From the NCBI GenBank assembly GCA_965140735.1, contig OZ223306.1, positions 1,674,001-1,738,000 on the forward strand: a DNA stretch of 64,000 nt. Reading direction: 5' to 3'. Positions 32,805 through 41,791 of this stretch are shown here, one piece after another. Made by a program: the position numbers and the translations under genes. This stretch comes from Fusibacter_A sp965140735. Lineage in GTDB: Bacteria > Bacillota > Clostridia > Peptostreptococcales > Acidaminobacteraceae. The first letter of the stretch is position 1. The number at the start of each line of letters is the position of its first letter. Under the pieces are notes generated by a model, which did no database searches, was not told the DNA's origin, and saw only the letters and a list, made by a program, of their open reading frames with translations.

Positions 32805-34796
32805 TTAAACTTCCATGAAAATCGGTAAAATCATCGGTGAGCGTTTTGTATTTTGATAAATATACTGACTTAAAACATCTCTCACAGATGATTTTAAGCT
32901 CGCCCAGTCTTTTATATTTTTATTTAAACATTTATTGAGTTCTACATCAACCACTTTACGTGCGCCATCCATCAATGTCTCAGATTCTCTCACATAAACA
33001 AATCCTCTTGAAATTAAATCAGGTCCATTAACCAATTCACCCGTGGCACTTGATAAAGCCACAACAATGATAATTAATCCATCCTCAGATAAGTGTTTAC
33101 GATCTCTCAGAACAATGTTTCCAACATCTCCAACACCTAGTCCATCAATAAATACACGGCCCGCAGGAACGGATTTACCAATTTTAGCTGTTTTTGACGT
33201 AAATTCAAGAACCCCGCCATTGCTTAAAATAAAGATATTATTTGGACTCATGCCCATCTCAAGTGCTAATCGTTTATGTCGATCTAAATGGACGTACTCC
33301 CCATGAACCGGTAAGAAATATTTCGGTTTTACAAGAGCATGCATAAGTTTTAACTCTTCTTGTTTCGCATGTCCTGAAACATGGACATCTGCAAGTGATT
33401 CATAGATCATCTTTGCGCCTTTTTTAGTTAACTGGTTGATGATTTTCCCCACACTTTTTTCGTTTCCAGGGATTGGAGAAGACGATAAAATAACCAAATC
33501 GCCAGGAACAATTTCCATACTTCTATGCTCTGAATTCGCCATTCTTGCAAGCGCACTCATAGGCTCTCCTTGAGAACCTGTGGTAATCACAACAATTTCG
33601 TTTTCTGGATAACGTCCAATGTCTTTGACATCCACTATGATGTCATCAGGCAGCTTTAGGTACCCTAGTTCAAGAGCAACATTAGAAACATTCACCATAC
33701 TTCTACCCGAAAACGCAACGCGTCTACCGTTTAAATAAGCCGCATTGATAATCTGCTGAAGTCTATGAATATTAGATGCAAATGAAGCCACTATAATTCT
33801 CGCATCTGCATGTTTAAAGATATTTTCAAAAGTTTCCCCCACAGTGCTTTCGCTCATGGTATAACCTTCTCTTACAACATTTGTACTGTCCGCAAGAAGT
33901 GCTAAAACGCCTTCATCACCAAGTCTTGCAAATCTTGAAAGATCCATTTTTTGACCGTCTATTGGCGTGAAATCAATTTTAAAATCGCCAGTGTGTACAA
34001 TTTTACCGTATGGTGTGGTAATCGCATACGCAACCGCATCTGCAATACTGTGACAGACTCTGATAGGTTCTACTTCAAATATACCTAACTTTATAATCTG
34101 TCCAGGTACAATTGTGATGAGTTTTACATCGTTAAGCCTGTGTTCTTTTAACTTATTTTCAACGAGTCCCAGTGTTAATCTTGTCCCATAAACAGGTACG
34201 TTAATTTCTTTTAGCACATAAGGTAATGCACCAATATGGTCTTCGTGACCATGCGTTATAACAATTCCTCTAATCTTAGAAATATTCTTTTTAAGATAGG
34301 TAATATCTGGAATGACGACATCTATCCCCAGTAGTTCTTCCTCCGGAAAAGCCAAGCCACTATCGATGATAAATATATCATCTTCGTACTGGATTACAGT
34401 CATATTTTTACCAATTTCATTAAGACCACCAAGCGGGATAATCTTTAAAACTGGCTCATTTGATACTTGTCCATCCACTGCCGCTGCAGGTGATGCCGTC
34501 GTTTTTTTCTTTCTTTGAAAATTATTGCGACTTTGCTGTGGCTTTTGCTGAGCATTCTGTTGAGAAGCTTGTTTAGCCACTTGTTTTGGAGCTTGTTTTG
34601 ATGTCTGTTGTGATTTTGCCCCATTATTCACAGTTTCATTATTTTGATTTTCCTTTTTTGTCGGTGCTTTTTTTGCAGGTGCTTTCCTTGCAGATGCTTT
34701 TTTTTCAGGTTGCTTAACCGACTGTTGTTTTTCAATTGTTTCGTTTTTATTGACACCTTCATTTACGTTCTTATTTGTATTATTTTGATTTGCCAT
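32805..34796 (-). CDS. rnj: Ribonuclease J with long disordered N-terminal extension
   Basis: Metallo-beta-lactamase exo/endoribonuclease central to Firmicutes mRNA turnover. The core starts near residue 115 (VLKIIPLGGLNEIGKNMTVIQYE). Metal site HGHEDHIGALPYVL and the beta-CASP segment (TTGSQGEPMSALARMA, VHVSGHAKQEEL) are intact, and the end carries the RNase J C-terminal domain. Total length is 663 residues against about 555 usual. The excess is the N-terminal 110 residues, rich in Asn, Gln, Lys and Ala with APAKKAP-type repeats, predicted disordered and basic. The first residues (MANQNNTNKN) follow a weak GAGAGGTG ribosome site. Confidence 0.94.
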   Translation of the reverse strand: MANQNNTNKNVNEGVNKNETIEKQQSVKQPEKKASARKAPAKKAPTKKENQNNETVNNGAKSQQTSKQAPKQVAKQASQQNAQQKPQQSRNNFQRKKKTTASPAAAVDGQVSNEPVLKIIPLGGLNEIGKNMTVIQYEDDIFIIDSGLAFPEEELLGIDVVIPDITYLKKNISKIRGIVITHGHEDHIGALPYVLKEINVPVYGTRLTLGLVENKLKEHRLNDVKLITIVPGQIIKLGIFEVEPIRVCHSIADAVAYAITTPYGKIVHTGDFKIDFTPIDGQKMDLSRFARLGDEGVLALLADSTNVVREGYTMSESTVGETFENIFKHADARIIVASFASNIHRLQQIINAAYLNGRRVAFSGRSMVNVSNVALELGYLKLPDDIIVDVKDIGRYPENEIVVITTGSQGEPMSALARMANSEHRSMEIVPGDLVILSSSPIPGNEKSVGKIINQLTKKGAKMIYESLADVHVSGHAKQEELKLMHALVKPKYFLPVHGEYVHLDRHKRLALEMGMSPNNIFILSNGGVLEFTSKTAKIGKSVPAGRVFIDGLGVGDVGNIVLRDRKHLSEDGLIIIVVALSSATGELVNGPDLISRGFVYVRESETLMDGARKVVDVELNKCLNKNIKDWASLKSSVRDVLSQYIYQNTKRSPMILPIFMEV

Positions 34797-34856
34797 AATT
34801 TCACCTCTCTAATTTTTGCGTGATATGACAAAGGCCGATCAATGAGTTTTATATAC

Positions 34857-34886
34857 GAAAAATAAACCCTGTATCAAACAAGGTTT
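34857..34886 (-). terminator. Terminator overlapping the fur stop codon
   Basis: AAACCTTG-7-nt loop-CAGGGTTT on the minus strand (one G-U pair) followed by ATTTTTC. The fur TGA is within the loop. Confidence 0.7.
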
Positions 34887-35317
34887 TTACATTTACTACA
34901 TAAGCCATAGAATTTCAATTTATGATCAACAATCTTAAAATCATATTCTCTTTCTATCTTAGCTTCAAGTTGATCAAGTAAATCACCTTCTACTTCTATT
35001 ACTGAGCCACAGTTTGAACAGATTAAATGATGGTGGTGATGCGAACCATCATTGCAGTACAATTCATATCTCACACAACCGTCCTCGAGATTTAAAGAGG
35101 ATACAACCTCTAATTCATCCAACATCTGTAACGTTCTATAAACCGTAGCCAGTCCCATTTCTGGATTCCTTTGTTTAACGATATCATATATTTCTTCTGT
35201 ACTAAGATGTTTTCCTTTGTTCTCTTCAATGGCATTGATAATAGCAAGACGTTGCGGCGTAAGTTTATATCCGGACTCTTTCAATTTTAATTTATATGCT
35301 TCATGACATGAATTCAT
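34874..35317 (-). CDS. Fur family metalloregulator
   Basis: A 147-residue regulator. The winged helix includes KLTPQRLAIINAIEENKGKHLS and GLATVYRTLQMLDELEVVSSL, the typical Fur DNA-binding region. HHHHHLICSNCGSVIEVEGD near residue 93 supplies His ligands and the first CxxC, and FYGLCSKCKN the second CxxC, forming the structural zinc site. It may be Fur, PerR or Zur; the sequence alone does not decide. It has its own promoter at 35343-35371 and terminator, so it is a single-gene unit. Confidence 0.9.
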   Translation of the reverse strand: MNSCHEAYKLKLKESGYKLTPQRLAIINAIEENKGKHLSTEEIYDIVKQRNPEMGLATVYRTLQMLDELEVVSSLNLEDGCVRYELYCNDGSHHHHHLICSNCGSVIEVEGDLLDQLEAKIEREYDFKIVDHKLKFYGLCSKCKNLV

Positions 35318-35342
35318 TTTAACACCTCAATACTTTTTTTAA

Positions 35343-35371
35343 ATTTTAACATATTGGAGACAATCGGACAA
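35343..35371 (-). promoter_or_regulatory. Sigma-A promoter of the Fur family gene
   Basis: TTGTCC, 17 bp, TAAAAT on the minus strand, 25 bp upstream of the ATG. No clear Fur box (a GATAATGATAATCATTATC-like dyad) overlaps it. Confidence 0.65.
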
Positions 35372-35377
35372 CTTATA

Positions 35378-35689
35378 TTACTTTTCGTCCTCTTCATCAT
35401 CCATTTCATCCATCAATTCATTATACGCTTGAATAACTGCTTCAAGCTCTTCTTCATCTGAAATAGTCTCAAAGACGAACTCGGCATCTTCTTCTGTTAC
35501 TTTAAAAATCAACACTTCATCTTCGTCTTCCACATTTGAAAGAATTGCATACTCTTGTTCATCAAGTTCTAAAGTTGCAATAATATTGAATTTTACTGCT
35601 TTGCCATTGTCGTCAAACAATTCAACGATATCTTCATGGCCGTGATCGTGCGTATCCACGACCTCAAACAACTTTTCTTCTTTCTTCAT
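35378..35689 (-). CDS. DUF1292 protein (YrzB-like)
   Basis: A 103-residue highly acidic protein. DIVELFDDNGKAVKFNIIATLELDEQEYAILSN is split between strands typical of DUF1292; the C-terminal tail is almost all Glu and Asp. In Firmicutes this gene sits between ruvX and the fur or mltG region, as here. Function is unknown. A 98-bp gap upstream contains a short ATGGATATGGCC-containing hairpin of uncertain meaning. Confidence 0.85.
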   Translation of the reverse strand: MKKEEKLFEVVDTHDHGHEDIVELFDDNGKAVKFNIIATLELDEQEYAILSNVEDEDEVLIFKVTEEDAEFVFETISDEEELEAVIQAYNELMDEMDDEEDEK

Positions 35690-35787
35690 TTTACACCTCT
35701 ATTAGTTTTAATATTTATCCTTAACATGGGCTATGCGCTTGGCCATATCCATGTATAGTTCAATTTTACTTTATATTTATATGCTCA

Positions 35788-36234
35788 TTACAGCTGTTCT
35801 CTTGGCAAACTATCTAGATAGCCTTGTAAGATAAGCTGCGCTGCAATTTTATCAATCACCGTTTTGCGTTTTTGTCTACTGACATCCGCTTGTATCAACA
35901 TTTTTTGGGCACCAATAGTCGTCAAACGTTCATCCCAAAATATAATTTCGATATCGTGTTTAACACGATCTGAATATTTAATTTTTTTCTCGAGTTTCTT
36001 AATAAAATTTTGTGTTTTTTCACCTTGTGGCCCTAATGTACCATTCATATTTTTAGGCAATCCAGAAATCACTCTAGTAACCTCATACTCCACAATCAGA
36101 TCCACTAACCGATCAATATCTTGTTTAATACTCTCCCTAAAGATCGTTTCTTTTCCTTGTGCCGTTATTTTAAGCGCATCACTTATGGCTACGCCAATCG
36201 TTCTGTCCCCTACATCTAGTCCCATATATCTCAT
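35788..36234 (-). CDS. ruvX: Holliday-junction resolvase-like protein RuvX/YqgF
   Basis: RNase H-fold nuclease family involved in pre-16S rRNA 5' maturation and possibly junction resolution. RYMGLDVGDRTIGVAIS at the N-terminus has the first catalytic Asp, VISGLPKNMNGTLGPQ near residue 58 is family-specific, and FWDERLTTIGAQKML near residue 95 carries the central acidic residues. I choose the ATG at 36234 (148 residues), 10 bases after GGAGG; an ORF to 36312 has no ribosome site. The order alaS-ireB-ruvX-DUF1292 is the standard Firmicutes arrangement, here with a pseudogene between ireB and ruvX. Confidence 0.92.
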   Translation of the reverse strand: MRYMGLDVGDRTIGVAISDALKITAQGKETIFRESIKQDIDRLVDLIVEYEVTRVISGLPKNMNGTLGPQGEKTQNFIKKLEKKIKYSDRVKHDIEIIFWDERLTTIGAQKMLIQADVSRQKRKTVIDKIAAQLILQGYLDSLPREQL

Positions 36235-36312
36235 TAATTCATATCCTCCAGTATAACCGATTATTTTCAAAATAACAATAGTATTCAAAAAATAAGTGAT
36301 AATATTTCTCAA

Positions 36313-36705
36313 TTAGTAAACTTTAATACAAAATTCAGGACAAACAGATGCACAGTACCCACAGAGTACATATTTGGATCGATTCAATTCTATTTTCCCA
36401 TTTCTTAATTCAAGTGCTTTATGATCACACTTCGAAACACAAGCACCACAGCGTATACACCATTATTTTAACAAAACGTCAATATAATCCTAAAACTCTA
36501 TATGTTTCAAAGCCGTGTTGATATGCAGATAACGCTCATAGAGTTCGGCAGAATCTAAAAAATTAATCCCCTTTTCATATCCATACCGAATACGTTAAGT
36601 GCCCTCTTCAGGTGACAAATTCCTCTGAAGAGGACACATTGTAAGGCTTCCAAAACAAAGTTTTGATACTTCAATACCCATTTTCTCTAGTGCTTTACGC
36701 TACAT
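36313..36705 (-). pseudogene. Decayed aldo/keto reductase with C-terminal 2[4Fe-4S] domain
   Basis: The stretch between ireB and ruvX keeps one frame of 131 codons with four premature stops (codons 2, 37, 72, 81). Between them the translation is recognisable: GIEVSKLCFGSLTM near codon 10, then IRYGYEKGINFLDSAELYERY (split at codon 56; AKR Asp and Tyr site), DYIDVLLK near codon 73, and a C-terminal ferredoxin part with CIRCGACVSKCDHKALE and LCGYCASVCPEFCIKVY. Intact relatives are about 310-320 residues, so roughly 180 residues of the barrel are lost. The ATG at 36705 overlaps the ireB stop. It is a relic, not a functional gene. Confidence 0.85.
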
Positions 36706-36706
36706 C

Positions 36707-36961
36707 TTATTTTTTAACGCATTCCATATAATGGGTTAAAAGCTCCTCAAGTATTTCATCTCTTTCTACTTTTTTGATCATCGTTCTTGCATCATTATAC
36801 GTTGTAATATAGGTTGGATCACCAGAAAGTAAATAACCCACCAATTGATTTACAGGATTATAGCCTTTTTCCTCAAGTGCTTTAAACACATAGAGCAAAA
36901 TATCTTTTTGATTACCTTGTTCTAAATAGTCTTCAACGCTAAACTTCATTGTGTTTTTCAT
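36707..36961 (-). CDS. ireB: IreB family regulatory phosphoprotein (DUF965)
   Basis: An 84-residue protein. TMKFSVEDYLEQGNQKDILLYVFKALEEKGYNP, split around residue 20, and QLVGYLLSGDPTYITTYNDAR are the DUF965 motifs. In Enterococcus IreB is phosphorylated by the PASTA kinase IreK and influences cephalosporin resistance; Bacillus YrzL is the same family. It lies 46 bp after alaS, which is the conserved arrangement. The Thr near the N-terminus (NTMKF) is a candidate phosphosite by analogy. Confidence 0.93.
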   Translation of the reverse strand: MKNTMKFSVEDYLEQGNQKDILLYVFKALEEKGYNPVNQLVGYLLSGDPTYITTYNDARTMIKKVERDEILEELLTHYMECVKK

Positions 36962-37007
36962 ACAAAAACCCCCTTCAGCAAATACCTATACCTATAATAT
37001 ACCCGAT

Positions 37008-39632
37008 TTAGGATAATAACACATAAACTTTTTCGAGTGCTTCCTTAACTTTTTCAGGATTCTTACCACCAGCTTGAGCCATGTTCGGTTTCCCGCCACC
37101 GCCACCGCCAGCTACTTTAGCAACTTCCCTGATGAGATTACCTGCATGAGCGCCGAGTTTAATCGCTTCATCAGAAACCATAGCCAAAAATTGGACCTTA
37201 TCATCATCAGTATTCGCAAGTACCACAACGCTTTTTTCAAGCTTTGTCTTGATCTGATCTGCTAAATTTCGCAGTGTATTCATATCGATACCCTTGAATT
37301 CAGCCGTTACGACATTTATTTCTTTAATCATTTGAGCACTTTTAATAATGCTCTCTAAATCACTTGTTACCAATTTATTTTTAAGTTTTTCATTTTCTTT
37401 TTGAACTTGTTTTAGATCTTGTAGCAAAGTTTCCGTTTTTTGTTCCAAATCATTTTGGTTTGCCTTCAGCATATCAGAAAGTCTTTGAATCTTTCCATCA
37501 AGTTGTGTTAACATTTTATAAACATTTTCACCAGTGATTGCCTCAATTCTTCTGACACCAGCAGCTACACCTGTTTCACTAACAATCTTAAAAAGACCAG
37601 CTTCAGATGTGTTTTTAAGATGTGTCCCACCACAAAGTTCTATACTAAAGTCTCCCATAGTAACCACGCGTACGCTTTCACCATATTTCTCACCAAAAAG
37701 TGCCATGGCCCCTTTTTCTCTCGCAGCTTCAATACTCATACTTTCAGTTTGGATTGGAAGTCTTTTTAAAATTTGCTCATTGACACGTGTTTCTATTTTC
37801 ATGAGATCTTCATATGAAATAGCTTCAAAATGTGAAAAATCAAATCTCAAACGCTCAGGTGAAACCATAGAACCAGCTTGTTCCACATGAGTCCCTAAAA
37901 CTTCTCTAAGCGCTTTGTGCAAAAGATGAGTCGTCGAGTGATTTCTTGCAATTGCAAGTCTTCTATCTGCATCAACAGTTGCAAGTACCGTGTCCCCTAC
38001 TTTTATACTCCCTTTGTTTACTTTAATGTGAAGCGCAATCAGTTTGCCAACACTTTTTCGACTCTCTTCTACATCAGCTTCAAAATCACTTGTGGATAAC
38101 TTGCCTGTATCGAAGACCTGACCACCACCTTCAGGGTAAAAAGGTGTCTTATTGAGGACAACACTAACTTCCATCCCCTCAAATGCCTCATCTAAAAGCG
38201 TCTCACCTACAATTGCTAAAACTTTAGATTCTGATGTCATTTCATCATAGCCCACGAATTCACTTGCCATATCTTTTGGCAATTGACCTAGTACATCTTG
38301 AGCCCAACCAAGTTCATCACCTGATCCTCTTGCATTTCTAGCACGTTCTTTTTGCATGGTCATTTGTATCTGGAATTCATCTTCATCAACAGTCATTTGA
38401 TATTCTTCTAAAATTTCAAGCGTAAGCTCAAGTGGAAAGCCATAGGTATCATAAAGTCTAAATGCATTTTCACCACTTAATACGGTTTTATTTTCAGCTT
38501 TTAAAGCATCCATATAATCTGTTAAAATCATCAATCCTTGATCAATAGTCGTTTGAAACCTTTCTTCTTCAACTGAAATAATCTTCTGAATATAGTCTTT
38601 TCTAGCCAAAAGATTTGGATAACTTTCACCATAAGCTGCCATCACTGCATCTACGAGTTCAGTTAGGACATTCCCAGTCATACCAAGCATTTTAGCGTGT
38701 CTAGCAGCCCTTCTAAGAAGTCTTCTGAGCACATAACCTCTACCTTCATTGTTAGGCATAATGCCATCGCCTACCATGAACGTAATCGCTTTTACGTGAT
38801 CCGTGATAATGCGGATTGAAGTATCATGCTTTTTATTTTCACCATAAACCACATTGCTCTTTGAAATAACAGTATCTCTAATATATTTAATTGTATCCAC
38901 TTCGAAAATAGTGTCTACATCTTGCATAATGCAAGCAATTCTTTCAAGTCCCATCCCGGTATCTATATTTGGGTTTTCAAGCAAATTGTAATTACCTTGA
39001 TCATCTTTATCATATTGCGTAAATACGTGATTCCAAAATTCTAAGAACCGTTCACATTCACAGCCTGGTTTACAGTCTGGATCACCACATCCATATTCTG
39101 GTCCTCTATCAAAATAAATTTCGGAACACGGACCACAAGGACCAGTCCCTATTTCCCAAAAATTATCTTCCTTTCCAAGTCTCGTAATCTTTTCTTCTGG
39201 AATACCAATCACATCTCTCCAAATTGCAAACGCTTCATCATCTTCAAGATAAACGGAAGGCCAAAGCTTTTCTACAGGAAGTTCCAATACTTCTGTAATA
39301 AATTCCCATCCAAATTTAATGGACCCCTCTTTAAAATAATCTCCAAAAGAAAAATTACCAAGCATTTCAAAAAATGTAGCATGTCTTGCCGTTACCCCTA
39401 CATTTTCGATATCGCCTGTTCTAAGACACTTTTGGCAAGTTGCCATACGTGGCTTAGGGGGCATTTCTGTTCCCATGAAGTATTTTTTTAAAGGCTGCAT
39501 ACCTGCATTTACAAGCAACAGACTCTTATCGCCTTGTGGTACAAGCGAATAACTTGATGTTACAAAATGATCTTTAGATTCATAAAAATCCAAAAAAGCT
39601 TTTCTTATCTCATTTAATCCCATAGATTTCAT
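37008..39632 (-). CDS. alaS: Alanine--tRNA ligase
   Basis: Class II synthetase, 874 residues. N-terminal catalytic core: motif 1/2 region FTQYDKDD and ARHATFFEMLGNFSFGDYFKE, and GMGLERIACIMQDVDT (motif 3). The editing domain shows ARNHSTTHLLHKALRE (HxxxH zinc site) and ELCGGTHLKNTSEAG. The C-terminal C-Ala domain ends with the glycine-rich AGGGGGGKPNMAQAGG. GGAGG lies 8 bases before the ATG at 39632. A T-box leader controls it (39815-40075). Confidence 0.97.
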   Translation of the reverse strand: MKSMGLNEIRKAFLDFYESKDHFVTSSYSLVPQGDKSLLLVNAGMQPLKKYFMGTEMPPKPRMATCQKCLRTGDIENVGVTARHATFFEMLGNFSFGDYFKEGSIKFGWEFITEVLELPVEKLWPSVYLEDDEAFAIWRDVIGIPEEKITRLGKEDNFWEIGTGPCGPCSEIYFDRGPEYGCGDPDCKPGCECERFLEFWNHVFTQYDKDDQGNYNLLENPNIDTGMGLERIACIMQDVDTIFEVDTIKYIRDTVISKSNVVYGENKKHDTSIRIITDHVKAITFMVGDGIMPNNEGRGYVLRRLLRRAARHAKMLGMTGNVLTELVDAVMAAYGESYPNLLARKDYIQKIISVEEERFQTTIDQGLMILTDYMDALKAENKTVLSGENAFRLYDTYGFPLELTLEILEEYQMTVDEDEFQIQMTMQKERARNARGSGDELGWAQDVLGQLPKDMASEFVGYDEMTSESKVLAIVGETLLDEAFEGMEVSVVLNKTPFYPEGGGQVFDTGKLSTSDFEADVEESRKSVGKLIALHIKVNKGSIKVGDTVLATVDADRRLAIARNHSTTHLLHKALREVLGTHVEQAGSMVSPERLRFDFSHFEAISYEDLMKIETRVNEQILKRLPIQTESMSIEAAREKGAMALFGEKYGESVRVVTMGDFSIELCGGTHLKNTSEAGLFKIVSETGVAAGVRRIEAITGENVYKMLTQLDGKIQRLSDMLKANQNDLEQKTETLLQDLKQVQKENEKLKNKLVTSDLESIIKSAQMIKEINVVTAEFKGIDMNTLRNLADQIKTKLEKSVVVLANTDDDKVQFLAMVSDEAIKLGAHAGNLIREVAKVAGGGGGGKPNMAQAGGKNPEKVKEALEKVYVLLS

Positions 39633-39708
39633 TGATTTAGCCTCCTAAAAATATCTATTATTTAGTCTATCCAATAATTAGTTAGGGCTTCAAAAATCAG
39701 TTTTGCAT

Positions 39709-39770
39709 AACTCCTCTACCCTATGCTGTATAGCGTTTTTCTCATAAACGGCATCATAGGGTAGAGAGTT
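39709..39770. repeat. 62-bp imperfect inverted repeat between T-box terminator and alaS
   Basis: CTCTACCCTATG / CATAGGGTAGAG form 12-bp perfect arms, extended outward by AACT/AGTT past one bulge and inward by CGTTT/AAACG. On the minus strand no T-run follows directly. It lies 77 bp upstream of alaS, inside the transcribed leader after the T-box. It could be a second attenuator, an mRNA stabiliser or a small insertion; I saw no second copy in the window. Confidence 0.6.
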
Positions 39771-39814
39771 GCTCAACTTTTGACTTTCGACACTCTAACC
39801 ACTATTTTATTCAA

Positions 39815-40075
39815 AAAACAAAAAAACCTTCAAAAGCTATAGGGACGACAGCATCGCGGTACCACCCTACTTAAAGATATCTAATGATATCAATCACTCT
39901 TAAAGGTAAAACTGCAAAATAACGATTGCAAATCGCAAACATCTACTATCATTTCAACATTTGAGCTCAGAAGCTGCTTCGATCACGATGAATTCATTTC
40001 AGCATAAGAATCCTCTCTAAGTTTGTGATTTACTCCTCTTCGTCATAGCGATTTCATATTCTCAATATAAATAGT
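39815..40075 (-). promoter_or_regulatory. T-box riboswitch leader of alaS
   Basis: The minus strand contains the T-box core AGGGTGGTACCGCG (39855-39868), followed by GTCGTCCC (39842-39849) completing the antiterminator, then a weak hairpin and TTTTTTTGTTTTTT. Upstream is stem I with GAAGAGGAGTA and an AGAGAGGA loop. A GCAGCT segment at 39972-39977 holds two alanine codons, either of which could be the specifier. Uncharged tRNA-Ala should favour read-through into alaS. The predicted terminator stem (CCT...AGG) is unusually weak. Confidence 0.92.
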
Positions 40076-40107
40076 TTATCACAGTTTTTTTAAAAATAAA
40101 GTCTTTT

Positions 40108-40551
40108 TTAAAATTCTATATCTACAACATCATGATGATCATGATCCTCATTAGGATCAAAATCTTTTAAAGCCTCAAAATGCAAGTCATTTTTTGTTGC
40201 ATAATCATAAATTGCAGCTTTTAGAGCCTGCTCCGCCAAAACAGAACAGTGAATTTTCACGGGTGGCAAACCACCAAGCTCATCCACTACTTGCTTATTC
40301 GTTAGAGACAAAGCATCTTCAATCGTTTTTCCCATAATGAGTTCAGTCGCCACAGAAGATGCCGCAATTGCAGAACCACATCCGAACGTTTTAAATTTGA
40401 CATCCTCTATGATATCGCCATTAACCTTAATATAAATACGCATAATGTCGCCACATTTTACGTTTCCAACTTCGCCAACACCATCAGCATTTTCTATTTC
40501 GCCAACATTTCTAGGATTCATGAAATGATCCATAACCTTTTCAGTATACAT
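40108..40551 (-). CDS. iscU: Iron-sulfur cluster scaffold IscU/NifU
   Basis: A 147-residue scaffold that receives sulfur from IscS and assembles [2Fe-2S] or [4Fe-4S] clusters. The three ligand cysteines are in NVKCGDIMRIY (near residue 33), KTFGCGSAIAASSVATEL (near 57) and VKIHCSVLAEQAL (near 102). The N-terminus YTEKVMDHFMNPRNVGEIENADG is typical. The His/Asp-rich tail after residue 130 is extra. It follows iscS by 2 bp and is the last gene of the iscR-iscS-iscU unit. Confidence 0.95.
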   Translation of the reverse strand: MYTEKVMDHFMNPRNVGEIENADGVGEVGNVKCGDIMRIYIKVNGDIIEDVKFKTFGCGSAIAASSVATELIMGKTIEDALSLTNKQVVDELGGLPPVKIHCSVLAEQALKAAIYDYATKNDLHFEALKDFDPNEDHDHHDVVDIEF

Positions 40552-40553
40552 TT

Positions 40554-41729
40554 TTATTTTCCTCCCAAAACTCTATCATATAACGGTGACATCATTCTAA
40601 GTTTGTGAACGATCTCCTTTAAAGCTTCAATTGCATAATCTACATCTTCTTCTGTTGTAAAGTCACCAATAGATAATCTCAAAGAACCATGTGCAATTTC
40701 ATGTGGTAATCCGATTGCTAAAAGAACATGTGACGGATCTAAAGACCCTGAAGTACAAGCCGATCCACTAGAACCAGAAATACCTTTTGCATTAAGGCTG
40801 AGTAAAAGTGCTTCACCTTCAATAAATTCAAAACAAATACTCACATTACCTGGATGTCTCTCAGTTGGATGTCCATTATATCTAGAGTAATCAATACTCT
40901 CAACAATCCCGTTTGCAAGTCTATCTCTCAAAGCCGATAATCTTTTAATATGCTCTTCTAAACCAGCATCAGCAAGTTCAGCTGCTTTCGCAAAGCCCAC
41001 AATACCAACTATATTTTCAGTTCCCGCTCTACGATTGCGTTCTTGAGCCCCACCTTCAATGATATTCTGAATCTTAATGCCTTTTCGAATATATAACGCC
41101 CCTACGCCTTTAGGACCATATATTTTATGACTCGAAATACTCATCAAATCTATATTTAAAGCCTCTACATCTATTTTTATATTACCATAAGCTTGAACGG
41201 CATCCGTATGGAAAATTACTTTATGTTTTTTTGCAATTTCACCGATACTTTTGACATCTTGCATCGTGCCAATTTCGTTGTTGATAAACATAATTGAAAT
41301 CATAACTGTTTTATCTGTGATAGCGGCTTCAAGAGCTTCTAAACTAATTCTCCCCTGTTCATCCACCTCTAAATAAGTCACATCAAAGCCTTCTTTTTCA
41401 AGCGCCCTACACGTATGTAGAATGCCATGATGTTCAATTGTCGTTGTGATTAAATGATTGCCTTTAGCTTTGTTCGCACGCATAACACCTTTAAGTGCCC
41501 AGTTATCAGATTCAGAACCACCCGCTGTAAAATAAAGTGTCTCTGGTGTCGTTCCCATAGTTGCCGCAATCGTTGATCTTGACAATTCAAGCACACGTTT
41601 CGCATCCTGTCCAAAGCTGTGTATGCTCGAAGCATTACCAAAGTTCTCTGTAAAGTAAGGCATCATCGCATCTAAAACTTCTTGCTTTACTGGAGTTGTT
41701 GCTGAATAGTCCATATAGATCCTTTTCAT
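40554..41729 (-). CDS. iscS: Cysteine desulfurase
   Basis: PLP enzyme releasing sulfur from cysteine for cluster and thio-tRNA synthesis. The 391-residue protein starts MKRIYMDYSATTPV (ATG at 41729, GGAGG 6 bases upstream; a longer start overlaps that site). SSHKIYGPKGVGALYI near residue 200 contains the PLP lysine, and SGSACTSGSLDPSHVLLAIGL near residue 325 holds the active Cys on the mobile loop. It is a group I (NifS/IscS) enzyme. The neighbouring iscR and iscU support an ISC role. Confidence 0.95.
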   Translation of the reverse strand: MKRIYMDYSATTPVKQEVLDAMMPYFTENFGNASSIHSFGQDAKRVLELSRSTIAATMGTTPETLYFTAGGSESDNWALKGVMRANKAKGNHLITTTIEHHGILHTCRALEKEGFDVTYLEVDEQGRISLEALEAAITDKTVMISIMFINNEIGTMQDVKSIGEIAKKHKVIFHTDAVQAYGNIKIDVEALNIDLMSISSHKIYGPKGVGALYIRKGIKIQNIIEGGAQERNRRAGTENIVGIVGFAKAAELADAGLEEHIKRLSALRDRLANGIVESIDYSRYNGHPTERHPGNVSICFEFIEGEALLLSLNAKGISGSSGSACTSGSLDPSHVLLAIGLPHEIAHGSLRLSIGDFTTEEDVDYAIEALKEIVHKLRMMSPLYDRVLGGK

Positions 41730-41791
41730 AAGAACCCTCCTCATAAACTTAATATTTCGATTATTTGATACTTTCTCGCCAGTTTTTATTA

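Noticed and set aside
35690..35787. 14-codon frame beginning ATGGATATGGCC upstream of DUF1292
   Set aside because: No ribosome site and part of a small hairpin; could be a leader peptide but evidence is too thin.
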